Below are positions 1 through 8,901 of a stretch of 64,000 bases of DNA, piece by piece. The notes below the pieces were generated by a model that saw nothing but the letters and a program-made list of their open reading frames with translations, made no database searches and was not told the DNA's origin. Each line of letters begins with the position of its first letter. Within the stretch, counting starts at the first letter, position 1. The stretch lies in contig NZ_CP096829.1 in the NCBI RefSeq assembly GCF_023272795.1, positions 3,720,001 to 3,784,000 of the forward strand, written 5' to 3'. The stretch is from Flavobacterium humidisoli. Its GTDB lineage: Bacteria; Bacteroidota; Bacteroidia; Flavobacteriales; Flavobacteriaceae. Made by a program: the position numbers and the translations under genes.

Positions 1-554
1 ATATTATAAAATAGATTAATTAATAAAATATTGAACATTACAGGCATTAGCAATACTAATCCAAGTAGAATAGATCGTTTAAATAATAATGCAATGCCTC
101 CAGCAATTTGTAAAATGGCAACTATTAGTGAAAGCCCATATGAATATCCGTAATATTTCCATGTAAGTTCTTGACCTGTTAAAGTGTTAACCAAAGAATC
201 GTTTATACGGTAAGAAAATGAAAAATTGACATCGATAATCTTTTCAAAACCAAAAATGCAGACATGAAAAGCAATCCAAAAACGTAATATTGCGATAAGT
301 ACAGTTTTGTATTTTTCGGAGTTAATGCTATGATTTTTTTCTTTATAATTCCAGTAAAGTGAAAATATAATTGAAAATAAAAGCGCTAATAATAAACTCA
401 ACATTCCAGCTGTATTTATAAATTTTGTCAAACTGTATGGAAGAATAGGCAATACCACAAAAAGTAAAGCGTTTACTCCGCCTACGAATGCAAGGAAACT
501 TAAATAAAATTTTGATAGCCAGTTAGATTTACTTGTTGAATAATTGGTTGTCAT
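1..554 (-). CDS. DoxX-like integral membrane protein (3' end outside window)
   Basis: The reading frame starts at the ATG complementary to 552-554 and runs off the left edge, so only about the first 184 residues are visible. It begins MTTNYSTSKSNWLSKFYLS and has at least three strongly hydrophobic helices (near residues 15-35, 48-66 and 140-180). The motif RFWIAFHVCIFGFEKI resembles the second helix of DoxX/DoxD-type proteins. A role in redox or membrane physiology would be inference. It is transcribed divergently from the NtrC-type regulator at 796, and the two share a 241-bp intergenic region. It is too long for the small single-domain DoxX proteins, so another multi-pass family is possible. 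Confidence 0.6.
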   Translation of the reverse strand, partial: MTTNYSTSKSNWLSKFYLSFLAFVGGVNALLFVVLPILPYSLTKFINTAGMLSLLLALLFSIIFSLYWNYKEKNHSINSEKYKTVLIAILRFWIAFHVCIFGFEKIIDVNFSFSYRINDSLVNTLTGQELTWKYYGYSYGLSLIVAILQIAGGIALLFKRSILLGLVLLMPVMFNILLINLFYN

Positions 555-755
555 AAAGTATAATAATTTTAGTTGTTTTATTTTTTAGGTTTTAAAATAT
601 TTACAATGTATAATCGCTTTTTATTTTGTTATTTTTACTTCCGAAAGCTGTTAATTATTAATGATTTACAAGTTCTAATGTGATTTTCGTGCCAATAAAT
701 TAAACCTTCTAAATACCTTGTTTTTAGGGGGTTGTTTTTCGAAATGAAATTGAAC

Positions 756-771
756 TGTCCATTAATGGACA
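756..771. promoter_or_regulatory. Perfect 16-bp palindrome upstream of the NtrC-type regulator
   Basis: TGTCCATTAATGGACA is a perfect inverted repeat centred about 32 bp upstream of the ATG at 796. It has the size of a dimer operator and could serve autoregulation of the sigma54 regulator or an upstream activating site. No binding protein can be assigned from sequence alone. Confidence 0.4.
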
Positions 772-795
772 CCTTTCGTCCAAAACTGAACAATA

Positions 796-2145
796 ATGAA
801 AAAGACCAACGCCTCTATTTTAATCATCGACGATCAAGAAGACATTCTTTTTGCCTCAAAAGTCTATCTGAAAAAGTATTTTGAAAACATTTTTACGCTC
901 AATAATCCAAGAAATATTGTCGAATTATTGTCGAAAAATACAATTGACGTCGTTTTATTGGACATGAATTACAGATTGGGTTTTGAAGATGGGAGAGAAG
1001 GTTTATATCTGCTGAAGGAAATAAAAACGCTTTCGCCTAAAACGGTGGTAATTTTAATGACTGCTTTTGGAAAAGTAGAAACTGCTGTTGAGGGCTTAAA
1101 ATCGGGCGCTTTTGATTATATTCTCAAACCTTGGGAAAATAAAAAGCTTTTAGAATCGGTAAAACAAGCTGTTGATAAAGCCCGAAAAGAACAGAAGAAA
1201 ACTAAAGAGGTTGCGATAAAAGAGGATTTTTTTGTTGGTAATTCTGAAATTATAAAAAAAGCCTATTCGTTGGCAGATAAAGTGGCTAAAACAGATGCCA
1301 ACGTTTTGATTTTGGGTGAAAACGGAACTGGAAAATTTGTTCTAGCACACCATATTCATACCCAATCTGAAAGAAAAAATCAGCCTTTTATTGCAGTTGA
1401 CTTGGGGTCTTTAAATTCGAATATTTTCGAAAGCGAGTTGTTCGGTTATGCCAAAGGTGCTTTTACTGATGCTAAAACGGATACAGCGGGACGTTTTGAA
1501 ATGGCACAAAACGGAACCATTTTTTTGGATGAAATAGGGAATGTACCGCTTCATTTGCAATCAAAATTGCTTCAAGTGATTCAGACGAAAACCGTAACAA
1601 GATTAGGAGAAACAAAAGCAAGACCTTTGAATGTGAGAATTATTACAGCAACCAATTTGAACTTAAAACTAGAAGTTGCTGATAAAAACTTCCGTGAAGA
1701 CTTGTATTATCGCATAAATACGATGGAAATTGTTTTGCCTCCGCTAAGAGAACGACATGAAGATAAAATTCCGCTTGCCGAATATCTTTTGGATAAAATG
1801 ATTGAAAAATACGGAAGAGACGAAATTACTTTTGACAAAAAAGTCTTGGAACAAATTGAAAAACACGCTTGGAATGGAAACATTCGCGAAATGGAAAATA
1901 AGATTGAACGTGCGGTTATTTTATGTGAAAACAATGTAATAACAATTTCAGATTTGGATTTAGAAACGATAACGCCTTATGAGGAAAATTCAGATGATAT
2001 TCAGCTTTCTTCGGTTGAAAAAGCTGCGGTTGAAAAAGCACTTCTTAAAAACAATAATAATATTAGTAAAACGGCCGAAGAACTGGGTTTGTCAAGAGGC
2101 GCACTTTACAGACGTTTGGAGAAATTTAATATCAATATCGACTAA
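796..2145 (+). CDS. NtrC-family sigma54-dependent response regulator
   Basis: 449 residues with the full three-domain plan of bacterial enhancer-binding proteins. The receiver (about 7-125) has the acidic pair D12-D13, phospho-acceptor D56, T89 and K111. The AAA+ domain (about 145-385) has Walker A GENGTGK (174-180), the sigma54-contact loop GAFTDA (221-226) and Walker B FLDE (243-246). A Fis-type helix-turn-helix lies at the C-terminus (VEKALLKNNNNISKTAEELG). The loop reads GAFTDA instead of the textbook GAFTGA. The protein should activate sigma54 promoters when phosphorylated by the kinase encoded 2 bp downstream. A perfect palindrome lies just upstream. Targets are unknown. Confidence 0.95.
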   Translation: MKKTNASILIIDDQEDILFASKVYLKKYFENIFTLNNPRNIVELLSKNTIDVVLLDMNYRLGFEDGREGLYLLKEIKTLSPKTVVILMTAFGKVETAVEGLKSGAFDYILKPWENKKLLESVKQAVDKARKEQKKTKEVAIKEDFFVGNSEIIKKAYSLADKVAKTDANVLILGENGTGKFVLAHHIHTQSERKNQPFIAVDLGSLNSNIFESELFGYAKGAFTDAKTDTAGRFEMAQNGTIFLDEIGNVPLHLQSKLLQVIQTKTVTRLGETKARPLNVRIITATNLNLKLEVADKNFREDLYYRINTMEIVLPPLRERHEDKIPLAEYLLDKMIEKYGRDEITFDKKVLEQIEKHAWNGNIREMENKIERAVILCENNVITISDLDLETITPYEENSDDIQLSSVEKAAVEKALLKNNNNISKTAEELGLSRGALYRRLEKFNINID

Positions 2146-2147
2146 TT

Positions 2148-3482
2148 ATGTTAAGGACTTTACAAACTTACAAACTCCTTTTTCTGCGATTAATTTTTAT
2201 CGTGATCGGAATCGAATTGTCGCTGTATTTCTTTAGAATTGGTTTGCTTTTTACGGGAATTTTTGGTCTCTGCATGGTTTTTCTGTTGGGTAGGGAAATG
2301 TATTTTTTTGTTAGAAATATGGTTCTTATTTATAACAAAACGATTTCTTCGATATTGCAGGATGATTTTAGTTCTGATTTTTCTAAGCATAAATTCAATA
2401 GTACTTATAATGAACTTTTTACTTTGTATGAAACCTTGAAAAACAAACAAAATGAGCAAGTTACAAGGGATATTATTTACCGTTCGATTTTAAATAATAT
2501 AGAATCGGGTGTTATTATTTTGCAGAAACAAGAAAGAGAATGGAGTATTTTTTTAATGAACGACTACTTTTCGAGCCATTTTAATGTTCCGAAAGTTTCG
2601 AAATGGAGATATCTTAAAAATCAGCTGCCAGCTTTATGTGAAATCATTGAAGAAGATGATTTTCATGAAATAAAAACTTCAATCGACATTAGTATAAATG
2701 AACAAAGCAAACAAACATTTGTTTTGCAGGCTTCACGAACTGAAATTTTCGAACAGGATTATTTTATTGTTTTGCTAGATTCGATTCAGAATGTAGTAGA
2801 GAAAAAAGAAAAAGATGCGTGGATTAATTTGATGAAAGTGATTTCGCATGAATTGCTAAATTCTATCACGCCAATTCGTTCCATCTGCCAAAATCTGGAA
2901 GACTTAGTAGAGCAAGATTCTCTTTCGACAGAAGACTTAGAAGATATAAAAAACAGTGTGCAGACGATGCTGAGGAGAAGCGATCATTTGCAGAAGTTTG
3001 TTGAAGGTTATAGAAAACTCGCCATGCTTCCTTCGCCTAAAAAAGAAAAAACAGAATTGCAGCAGTTGGTTGAAAACTGTATTCAGGTTATGAATCCGTT
3101 GTTTCGGAAAAGTAATATCGAAGTGATCAACGCTGTTAATCAAAATTATCTAATAAATATCGATTCACAGCAGATAGAGCAGGTATTGATTAACTTATTG
3201 ACTAATTCGATTAATGCTTTAGAAAACAGTAGTTTAAAACAAATTTCGATTTCGGCGGAAGCCAAAAACAATCGTATTTTTATAAAAGTTTCAGACTCTG
3301 GAAAAGGCATCGAAAAAGAAATTGAAGAAAAGATATTTCTTCCGTTTTTCACCACCCGAACGGAAGGAGCAGGAATCGGACTTACTTTATCTAAAAATAT
3401 CATTGAAGCACATGGAGGCTATATTTCGCATAAAAACGAAAATAATAAAACGGTCTTTGAGATTAGTTTAGTTGAAGAGTAA
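2148..3482 (+). CDS. Sensor histidine kinase, NtrY/NtrB-like
   Basis: 444 residues, starting 2 bp after the NtrC-type regulator stops, so the two are almost certainly cotranscribed as a cognate pair. Two N-terminal membrane helices (about 10-55) have a very short loop between them, so there is no large periplasmic sensor. A PAS-like segment (about 105-215) follows. The HisKA H-box is SHELLNSITPIRS (H234). The HATPase domain shows the N-box NLLTNSINAL, the G1 box DSGKGIE, the F-box FLPFFTTR and the G2 box GAGIGLTLSKNIIEAHGG. The layout matches NtrY-type kinases in Bacteroidetes that pair with sigma54 regulators. The signal is unknown. Confidence 0.93.
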   Translation: MLRTLQTYKLLFLRLIFIVIGIELSLYFFRIGLLFTGIFGLCMVFLLGREMYFFVRNMVLIYNKTISSILQDDFSSDFSKHKFNSTYNELFTLYETLKNKQNEQVTRDIIYRSILNNIESGVIILQKQEREWSIFLMNDYFSSHFNVPKVSKWRYLKNQLPALCEIIEEDDFHEIKTSIDISINEQSKQTFVLQASRTEIFEQDYFIVLLDSIQNVVEKKEKDAWINLMKVISHELLNSITPIRSICQNLEDLVEQDSLSTEDLEDIKNSVQTMLRRSDHLQKFVEGYRKLAMLPSPKKEKTELQQLVENCIQVMNPLFRKSNIEVINAVNQNYLINIDSQQIEQVLINLLTNSINALENSSLKQISISAEAKNNRIFIKVSDSGKGIEKEIEEKIFLPFFTTRTEGAGIGLTLSKNIIEAHGGYISHKNENNKTVFEISLVEE

Positions 3483-3530
3483 TGTAATTGGTTAAAAATA
3501 TGTTTTAATGTACTGCTAATATTTTTTGTT

Positions 3531-3538
3531 TAAATTTG
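3531..3538 (+). promoter_or_regulatory. -7 box of the bphO-bphP promoter
   Basis: TAAATTTG matches the Bacteroidetes -7 consensus TAnnTTTG and sits about 50 bp upstream of the bphO start. A clear -33 TTTG is not obvious at the usual spacing. Confidence 0.6.
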
Positions 3539-3588
3539 TGAAAGTGGAGTTGCCCGTTTGACTCTCTTAAACAAAGAATATTATAACA

Positions 3589-4185
3589 ATGAGTACACAT
3601 TCAGCTTCCAATATCGCTTCCAATTTTCTTAGTGATTTAAAAATACAAACTTCTGATTCTCATAAGAAATTAGAAGAACTTCCAGTTTCAATGTCGATTA
3701 TGTCTCCCGAAATGAAGATCGAAGATTACACTTATTATTTAAGTTTAATGCATGATGTTCATAATGATACGGAGACACTTATTTTTCCTTTGTTTTCTGA
3801 TCTGATGGAAGATTTGGAACACAGAAGAAAAAAACAGCTTATAGAGAATGATCTTTTATTTTTAAACTCAAATAAAACAGATTCAGGAAAAGTTTTTCAG
3901 ACAGAAGGAATTTCAACCCCTTTTGCTTTAGGGATTTTGTATGTTGTAGAAGGTTCAACGCTTGGCGGAAGGTTTATCTTAAAAAATGTTTCTAAGTTTC
4001 CAGAACTTTCTGGAGATAAAGGAGTTTCCTATTTTAATGGTTATGGCGAAAGAACAGGAAGTTTTTGGAAATCATTTCTGAATTTTCTATCAGAATATGA
4101 ACAAAAACATGATTGTGGTGATGCCATTATAGAAGGAGCAATTTTTGCTTTTGATAGTATTTATAAGCATTTTGACAGAAAGTAA
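3589..4185 (+). CDS. bphO: Biliverdin-producing heme oxygenase (phytochrome-linked)
   Basis: 198 residues of the bacterial heme oxygenase (BphO/HemO) family, which opens heme to biliverdin, CO and iron. The proximal heme ligand is probably H25 in TSDSHKKLEELP. The distal-helix signature GILYVVEGSTLGGRFI is complete, and the length fits the family. It lies 2 bp upstream of the bacteriophytochrome gene, the standard arrangement for supplying the bilin chromophore. The heme and phytochrome steps both occur in the cytoplasm. An iron-acquisition role is a less likely alternative given the neighbour. Confidence 0.92.
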   Translation: MSTHSASNIASNFLSDLKIQTSDSHKKLEELPVSMSIMSPEMKIEDYTYYLSLMHDVHNDTETLIFPLFSDLMEDLEHRRKKQLIENDLLFLNSNKTDSGKVFQTEGISTPFALGILYVVEGSTLGGRFILKNVSKFPELSGDKGVSYFNGYGERTGSFWKSFLNFLSEYEQKHDCGDAIIEGAIFAFDSIYKHFDRK

Positions 4186-4187
4186 AA

Positions 4188-6455
4188 ATGAAGATCAGAG
4201 ATATAGTCAATCGTGATATTGTTACGTTAACCAATTGTGAACACGAACCTATACATATTCCAGGAAAAATTCAGCCTCATGGTTTTCTGCTTGGCATTAC
4301 GCAAGAGTGGAAAATAGATTTCTGTACAGAAAATATTTCTGCTTATTTTGACCTGCTTCACACTCAGGCATTAGGAAAAGAATTTGCTACTGTTTTTGGG
4401 GCAACAGCTGAAGCAGAAATAGTAGCTTATATTAAAGGTGATGAAGTTGAGGATGCCTTTCCTCTTGAAATAGAATTACTCGGCAGATTATTTCAGATTA
4501 ATGTTCATAAAAGTAGTTCTATTTATGTGCTGGAAGCCGAATTGCTGTTTCCAGACAGAGAAAAATTGGCAGATGCATACAAACAGACCATACAGTTTGT
4601 AAGCCAAATGAACAAAACCAGATCATTAAAAGATTTATGCGCACTTGTAGCAAAAGGAACGCGTGAAATAACAGGTTATGATCGCGTAATGATTTATCGT
4701 TTTGACGAACAGTATAATGGAGAAGTTTTTGCAGAAGATTGTCGGGAAGATCTGGAACCTTTTTTAGGATTGCATTATCCGCATACAGATATTCCTCCTC
4801 AAGCCCGTGAATTATATATTAAAAATCAGCTGCGATTGATTGTTGATGTTAATTATGAACCGGTTCCTATTTTTACGGTTGACGATAAAGAAGGTAAAAA
4901 TCTCGATTTAAGTCTTTCGATATTAAGAAGCACTTCGCCAATTCACGTAGAATATTTGAAAAATATGGGTGTTGGAGCAACACTGACCATTTCTCTCATT
5001 CATCATAATAGATTATGGGGATTGATTGCCTGTCATCATTACTCAGAAAAAAACATATCTCCCGAGATTAGATTGGCCGCAAAACTTCAAGGGCAGTTTA
5101 TTACTTCTCAAATTGATATTAGACAATCAAATGATGAGTATATTAATGCCCAGAAAACTATATTAGCATTAGAACAATTAACAGCACTAGATTTACAGCA
5201 GTCATTAGAAACCATAGTGGCCGCACCTCAGCTATTAGAAATCTGTAATGCTTCTGGGGTATCAATTGTTTCAAAAAATAAAGTATATAAAAATGGTTTA
5301 ACGCCAACAGAGCCGGAGATTTATGAATTAATTGAAGAGATTTCGGCTAGTAGCATAACTGAAATTTTCTCGACTAATAAAATAAGTGACCACTTTCCTA
5401 AGTTTGCTGAAAATTCTAATGTGGCTGGAATTATTTACCATTCGCTTGGCAATAATGACCATATTATCTGGTACAGACCAGAGACTATTTCAGAAATAAA
5501 TTGGGGAGGCGATCCCGAAAAAAGCATCGTAAAAGATCATAACGGTCTGCATCCTAGAAATTCATTTAATATTTGGAAACAGATTGTAAAAAATCAAAGC
5601 AGCGTTTGGAGATCGTACGAAATTAATGCGGCAGCACAATATGCCCATACTTTGCATAATCAGCTCATTTTGATTATGCTGAGCGAAGAAGAGGAAAAAT
5701 ACCGCAACCAAAGCGAAATCTTAAAAGAAACCAATTCAGAACTTGAAAATATCAACTGGATCAGTACACATGATCTGCAGGAACCTTTACGCAAAATTCA
5801 GCTGATTACTTCAAAAATGCTGTCGGAAATTGATGTTATTTCTATAGAATCTATTTCCAGTTCCTTAGAGCGTGTTTCAAAATCAGCCAATAGAATGAGC
5901 GGTTTACTGGAAGATATTTTAAAGTATACTCGAATTAAGAATACAAGGGATACTTTACAAGAAGTGAACCTGAACGAAATTTTAGATTCGACTCTTAAGG
6001 AAATGAACGAGGTAATTGCGGAAACAAATGCTGTCATTGAAGCTGAAAAACTTCCAGAAGTTCATGCTATTGGTTTTTTAATGAAACAGTTGTTTGCCAA
6101 TATTATCCAGAATTCATTGAAATATGCTTCACCAGAGAGAACGCCAAAGATAAAAATTACAGCTTCTCCAGAGCCTGTAATTATGAATCATTTGTATAAA
6201 GTGCACTGCCATTGGGTTCGTTTTTCTGATAACGGAATTGGCTTTGAATCACAATATTCAGAAGCTATTTTTAAAATTTTTACCAGGCTTCATAACCAAG
6301 AACAATATACCGGATCGGGTATAGGTTTGGCTTTATGTAAAAAAATCATGCAGGCAGTAGGTGGTGATATCCACGCAGAAGGAAAACTAGGACAAGGAAC
6401 AGATATTATATTATATTTTCCATGTGATCCGGAAGATACGCTTATACCAGTATAA
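4188..6455 (+). CDS. bphP: Bacteriophytochrome sensor histidine kinase
   Basis: 755 residues with the canonical PAS-GAF-PHY-HisKA-HATPase order. The bilin-attaching cysteine is at position 17 (TLTNCEHEPIHIPGKIQPHG). The GAF domain has VMIYRFDEQYNGEV and the DIP motif (201-203, in YPHTDIPPQAR, where YPxSDIP is more usual). The PHY tongue carries PRNSF (456-460, the PRxSF motif). The kinase has STHDLQEPLRKI (H528, Cph1-like H-box), N-box LFANIIQNSLKYA and GSGIGLALCKKIMQAVGG. It should be a red/far-red light sensor using biliverdin from bphO. No response regulator is adjacent, but its kinase core closely resembles that of the kinase in the Kai operon at 28052-29308. Confidence 0.96.
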   Translation: MKIRDIVNRDIVTLTNCEHEPIHIPGKIQPHGFLLGITQEWKIDFCTENISAYFDLLHTQALGKEFATVFGATAEAEIVAYIKGDEVEDAFPLEIELLGRLFQINVHKSSSIYVLEAELLFPDREKLADAYKQTIQFVSQMNKTRSLKDLCALVAKGTREITGYDRVMIYRFDEQYNGEVFAEDCREDLEPFLGLHYPHTDIPPQARELYIKNQLRLIVDVNYEPVPIFTVDDKEGKNLDLSLSILRSTSPIHVEYLKNMGVGATLTISLIHHNRLWGLIACHHYSEKNISPEIRLAAKLQGQFITSQIDIRQSNDEYINAQKTILALEQLTALDLQQSLETIVAAPQLLEICNASGVSIVSKNKVYKNGLTPTEPEIYELIEEISASSITEIFSTNKISDHFPKFAENSNVAGIIYHSLGNNDHIIWYRPETISEINWGGDPEKSIVKDHNGLHPRNSFNIWKQIVKNQSSVWRSYEINAAAQYAHTLHNQLILIMLSEEEEKYRNQSEILKETNSELENINWISTHDLQEPLRKIQLITSKMLSEIDVISIESISSSLERVSKSANRMSGLLEDILKYTRIKNTRDTLQEVNLNEILDSTLKEMNEVIAETNAVIEAEKLPEVHAIGFLMKQLFANIIQNSLKYASPERTPKIKITASPEPVIMNHLYKVHCHWVRFSDNGIGFESQYSEAIFKIFTRLHNQEQYTGSGIGLALCKKIMQAVGGDIHAEGKLGQGTDIILYFPCDPEDTLIPV

Positions 6456-6468
6456 AGACTTTAAAAAT

Positions 6469-6504
6469 AAAAACTCTATCAAAACAAACATTGATAGAGT
6501 TTTT
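6469..6504. terminator. Bidirectional terminator between bphP and the EamA gene
   Basis: Perfect 14-bp stem (AAAAACTCTATCAA at 6469-6482 with its complement at 6491-6504) and an 8-nt loop, followed by T-rich sequence. It lies between convergent genes and can serve both. Confidence 0.85.
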
Positions 6505-6569
6505 GTTTTTAAATAATTTCTATCTAAAAACTTTGTTATCAGGTTAAAACTCTTTTTATAATTATTTTT

Positions 6570-7448
6570 TTACTCTGCAGTTTTAATCTTTCGGCTTTTA
6601 AAATTCACTTCTGAAATAATAGTTGCCGAAAAAATTAAAGTTCCGCCCAAAAGCAGTCGCCATGAAAGGTTTTCTCCTAAAATGAAAAATGCTCCGATTG
6701 CACCAAAAACAGGTTCAAACAAATAAATAACCGCTACACGTTCTGCCGATAAATAACGTTGCGAAATGTTTGAAACTGTGTACATAAAAGCTGTAGAAAA
6801 CAAAGCACAGTAAACAGCACCGAGCCAAAACGTATCGTTTTTAGGGAACCAAACAGCTTGTGAATCTGTAAGTGCAATACAAAAAGTAAATAAAGCACAA
6901 AAAGCAAACATGGGAACAATCGAGTACAAAAGATTTTTGGCAGCCGAATGTTTTTCGACAGAAATCAAATAAACAGCAAAAGCAAATGCGCCAGAGATTG
7001 TAAATAAATCGCCAACGTTTATGGTAAATTTATCTGTTATAGCGATAATAAATAAACCTGTTAAAGCAGTGAGAGCGGCAATCCAGATCTTTAAAGGGGT
7101 ATTAGTTCTGTAAATCGCTAATTTCAGCATCGGAATAATAATTACGGTTAGTCCTGCGATGAAAGAACATTGTGATGCATCGGTATATTTTAATGCGGTC
7201 GTCTGTAATTGAATCCCTAAAAACATTGGAACGGCAAGTATAAAACCTGTTTTAATTGCTTCTCTATTGATGTCTTTAACGTATTTCCAAAAAACAATGC
7301 TCAATACCATTACAGCTAGCAGGAAACGATAAAATAAAAAAATGTTGAGCGAATAGTGGCCAATTGCCATTTTGGTAACGGAGTAAGAAACGCCCCAAAA
7401 TGCAGTGCCAAGAATTAATAGAAACAATAAAAGCTGTCTTCTTTCCAT
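6570..7448 (-). CDS. EamA/DMT-family transporter
   Basis: 292 residues with about ten hydrophobic helices in two EamA repeats. The N-terminal pattern GTAFWGVSYSVTKMAI and the closing block YLFEPVFGAIGAFFILGENLSW are typical of drug/metabolite exporters in the inner membrane. Substrate cannot be told from sequence; family members export amino acids, nucleosides or toxins. It starts 1 bp after the GNAT gene ends, so they form an operon, transcribed divergently from the LysR regulator at 8035. Confidence 0.88.
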   Translation of the reverse strand: MERRQLLLFLLILGTAFWGVSYSVTKMAIGHYSLNIFLFYRFLLAVMVLSIVFWKYVKDINREAIKTGFILAVPMFLGIQLQTTALKYTDASQCSFIAGLTVIIIPMLKLAIYRTNTPLKIWIAALTALTGLFIIAITDKFTINVGDLFTISGAFAFAVYLISVEKHSAAKNLLYSIVPMFAFCALFTFCIALTDSQAVWFPKNDTFWLGAVYCALFSTAFMYTVSNISQRYLSAERVAVIYLFEPVFGAIGAFFILGENLSWRLLLGGTLIFSATIISEVNFKSRKIKTAE

Positions 7449-7449
7449 T

Positions 7450-7971
7450 TTAATTCAATACTTTTTTCATCATTAAATCTGTTTGTTCGTCGTCTCCTAA
7501 TCTGAAAATATGAGTATCAAACTGTATAAAACCATTTTTAGTATAAAAGCTTACTGCGCGAAAGTTTTTTTCCCAAACGCCCAGCCACATATACGAAGCT
7601 TTTATTTCTTCGGCAATTTCTTCTGCCTGAGCGTATAATGCTTGAGCGACTTTTTTGCCATGAAATTCCTTTGCTACATAAATACGTTCTATTTCTAAGG
7701 CGTTTAGATCTTCTTTTTCGGTTTGAGCCTCAGCTGTATTTAATTTTAGATAACCCACTACTTTTTCATCTAAAACAGCTAAATAGAAATAAGATGACGG
7801 ATTGTCCAGTTCGGCAGCCAGTTTTTTTGTTGCGAAGCTTTCATCTAGATATTTTTTCATGTTTTCTTCGCTGTTTACATCAGTAAAAGTTTCAGAAAAG
7901 GTTTGTCTGCCAATTGATTGAAGCTTTAGAACGTCATCAGGTGTGGCTTTGGTTATTTTTAGCGTATTCAT
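7450..7971 (-). CDS. GNAT-family N-acetyltransferase
   Basis: 173 residues. The acetyl-CoA binding motif A is visible in ERIYVAKEFHGKKVAQALY, and motif B in YMWLGVWEKNFRAVSFYTKNGF. It resembles the spermidine/protein N-acetyltransferase group found widely in Bacteroidetes; the acceptor is unknown. First gene of a two-gene operon with the EamA exporter, divergent from a LysR regulator only 63 bp away. The usual LysR logic suggests that the regulator controls this pair. Confidence 0.87.
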   Translation of the reverse strand: MNTLKITKATPDDVLKLQSIGRQTFSETFTDVNSEENMKKYLDESFATKKLAAELDNPSSYFYLAVLDEKVVGYLKLNTAEAQTEKEDLNALEIERIYVAKEFHGKKVAQALYAQAEEIAEEIKASYMWLGVWEKNFRAVSFYTKNGFIQFDTHIFRLGDDEQTDLMMKKVLN

Positions 7972-8034
7972 TTTTTATTTCTTTAATGCGTTAAAAGCGG
8001 TTTTTTATTTGTGATAAATGCGTAAATTGCATCA

Positions 8035-8898
8035 ATGGATTTACAGCAAATTAAATATTTTCTAGCGTTATCACGCGAACTTCATTTCTGGAATACTGCC
8101 GGAAAAATGAATATCACGCAATCAGCGCTCAGTCGACAAATTCAATCTCTTGAGAATCAGCTTGGCGTGCAGCTTTTTGAACGTAACAAACGCAACGTTA
8201 AACTTACTGCTGCTGGCCAATTCTTAAAAGAAAAATGGGAGGTCGAATTGAGTAAACTAGAGTTTATTCATCAATCTGCCCGTCAGATTCAGTTGGGCGA
8301 GAGTGGAACTATTACCATTTCTCATCCCGATTCTATTTCGGCTTCTCTTATGCCCGATATTGTTTCACGTATTTCAGAAGCTTTTCCGAAACTTAAAATC
8401 AAACTGGTTCAGGTGTTATACGAGAATCAGCAGGATTTTCTGCGAAATTATAAAATTGATCTGGCCATTACCAGAGACATCAATAATGCTAAAGATATTC
8501 AATCTCAAAAGATATATACCGATAATCTTGCGGTTGTTGTTCCCGTAGACCATCCATATCAAACTCCAGAAGATTTGACCAAAGAAACGCTTGCTTCTCA
8601 AAAATTTATTTTGCCTACTAATGATGAAGGAAGCAGTTACAGCGATCTTATTCGAAGATTATTCAATTCTTTGGAGAATGCTCCGGAAGTTTATCTTCAC
8701 TCTGAATTTGGTTCTTCTATTATTGCTTTGGTTCGAAAAGGACTCGGAATCGCGATTTTACCCGATTCGTATGTTTTGCATGAAATTCCCGGAATCCGAT
8801 TTATCAAATTACCCATGGAAACCGATTTATATGTCAATTGGAGAACCGAAGATCATAATCCCGTACTGGCAAATGTTTTAAAATTGATTATTCCATAA
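8035..8898 (+). CDS. LysR-family transcriptional regulator
   Basis: 287 residues. The N-terminal winged helix is canonical (MDLQQIKYFLALSRELHFWN, then NITQSALSRQIQSLENQLG), and a periplasmic-binding-protein-like effector domain follows (about 90-285). It is divergent from the GNAT-EamA operon with a 63-bp gap, the classic LysR arrangement of autoregulation and control of the divergent genes. The co-inducer is unknown. Its 3' end is convergent with the ElaA-like gene, leaving only 3 bp. Confidence 0.92.
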   Translation: MDLQQIKYFLALSRELHFWNTAGKMNITQSALSRQIQSLENQLGVQLFERNKRNVKLTAAGQFLKEKWEVELSKLEFIHQSARQIQLGESGTITISHPDSISASLMPDIVSRISEAFPKLKIKLVQVLYENQQDFLRNYKIDLAITRDINNAKDIQSQKIYTDNLAVVVPVDHPYQTPEDLTKETLASQKFILPTNDEGSSYSDLIRRLFNSLENAPEVYLHSEFGSSIIALVRKGLGIAILPDSYVLHEIPGIRFIKLPMETDLYVNWRTEDHNPVLANVLKLIIP

Positions 8899-8901
8899 AC
8901 C

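Noticed and set aside
756..790. TGTCC and CGTCC 21 bp apart upstream of the NtrC-type gene, resembling a fourth LytTR site
   Set aside because: The remaining bases do not match TTCA, and a -7 box 46 bp after the second repeat would fall inside the coding region. The palindrome explains the sequence better.
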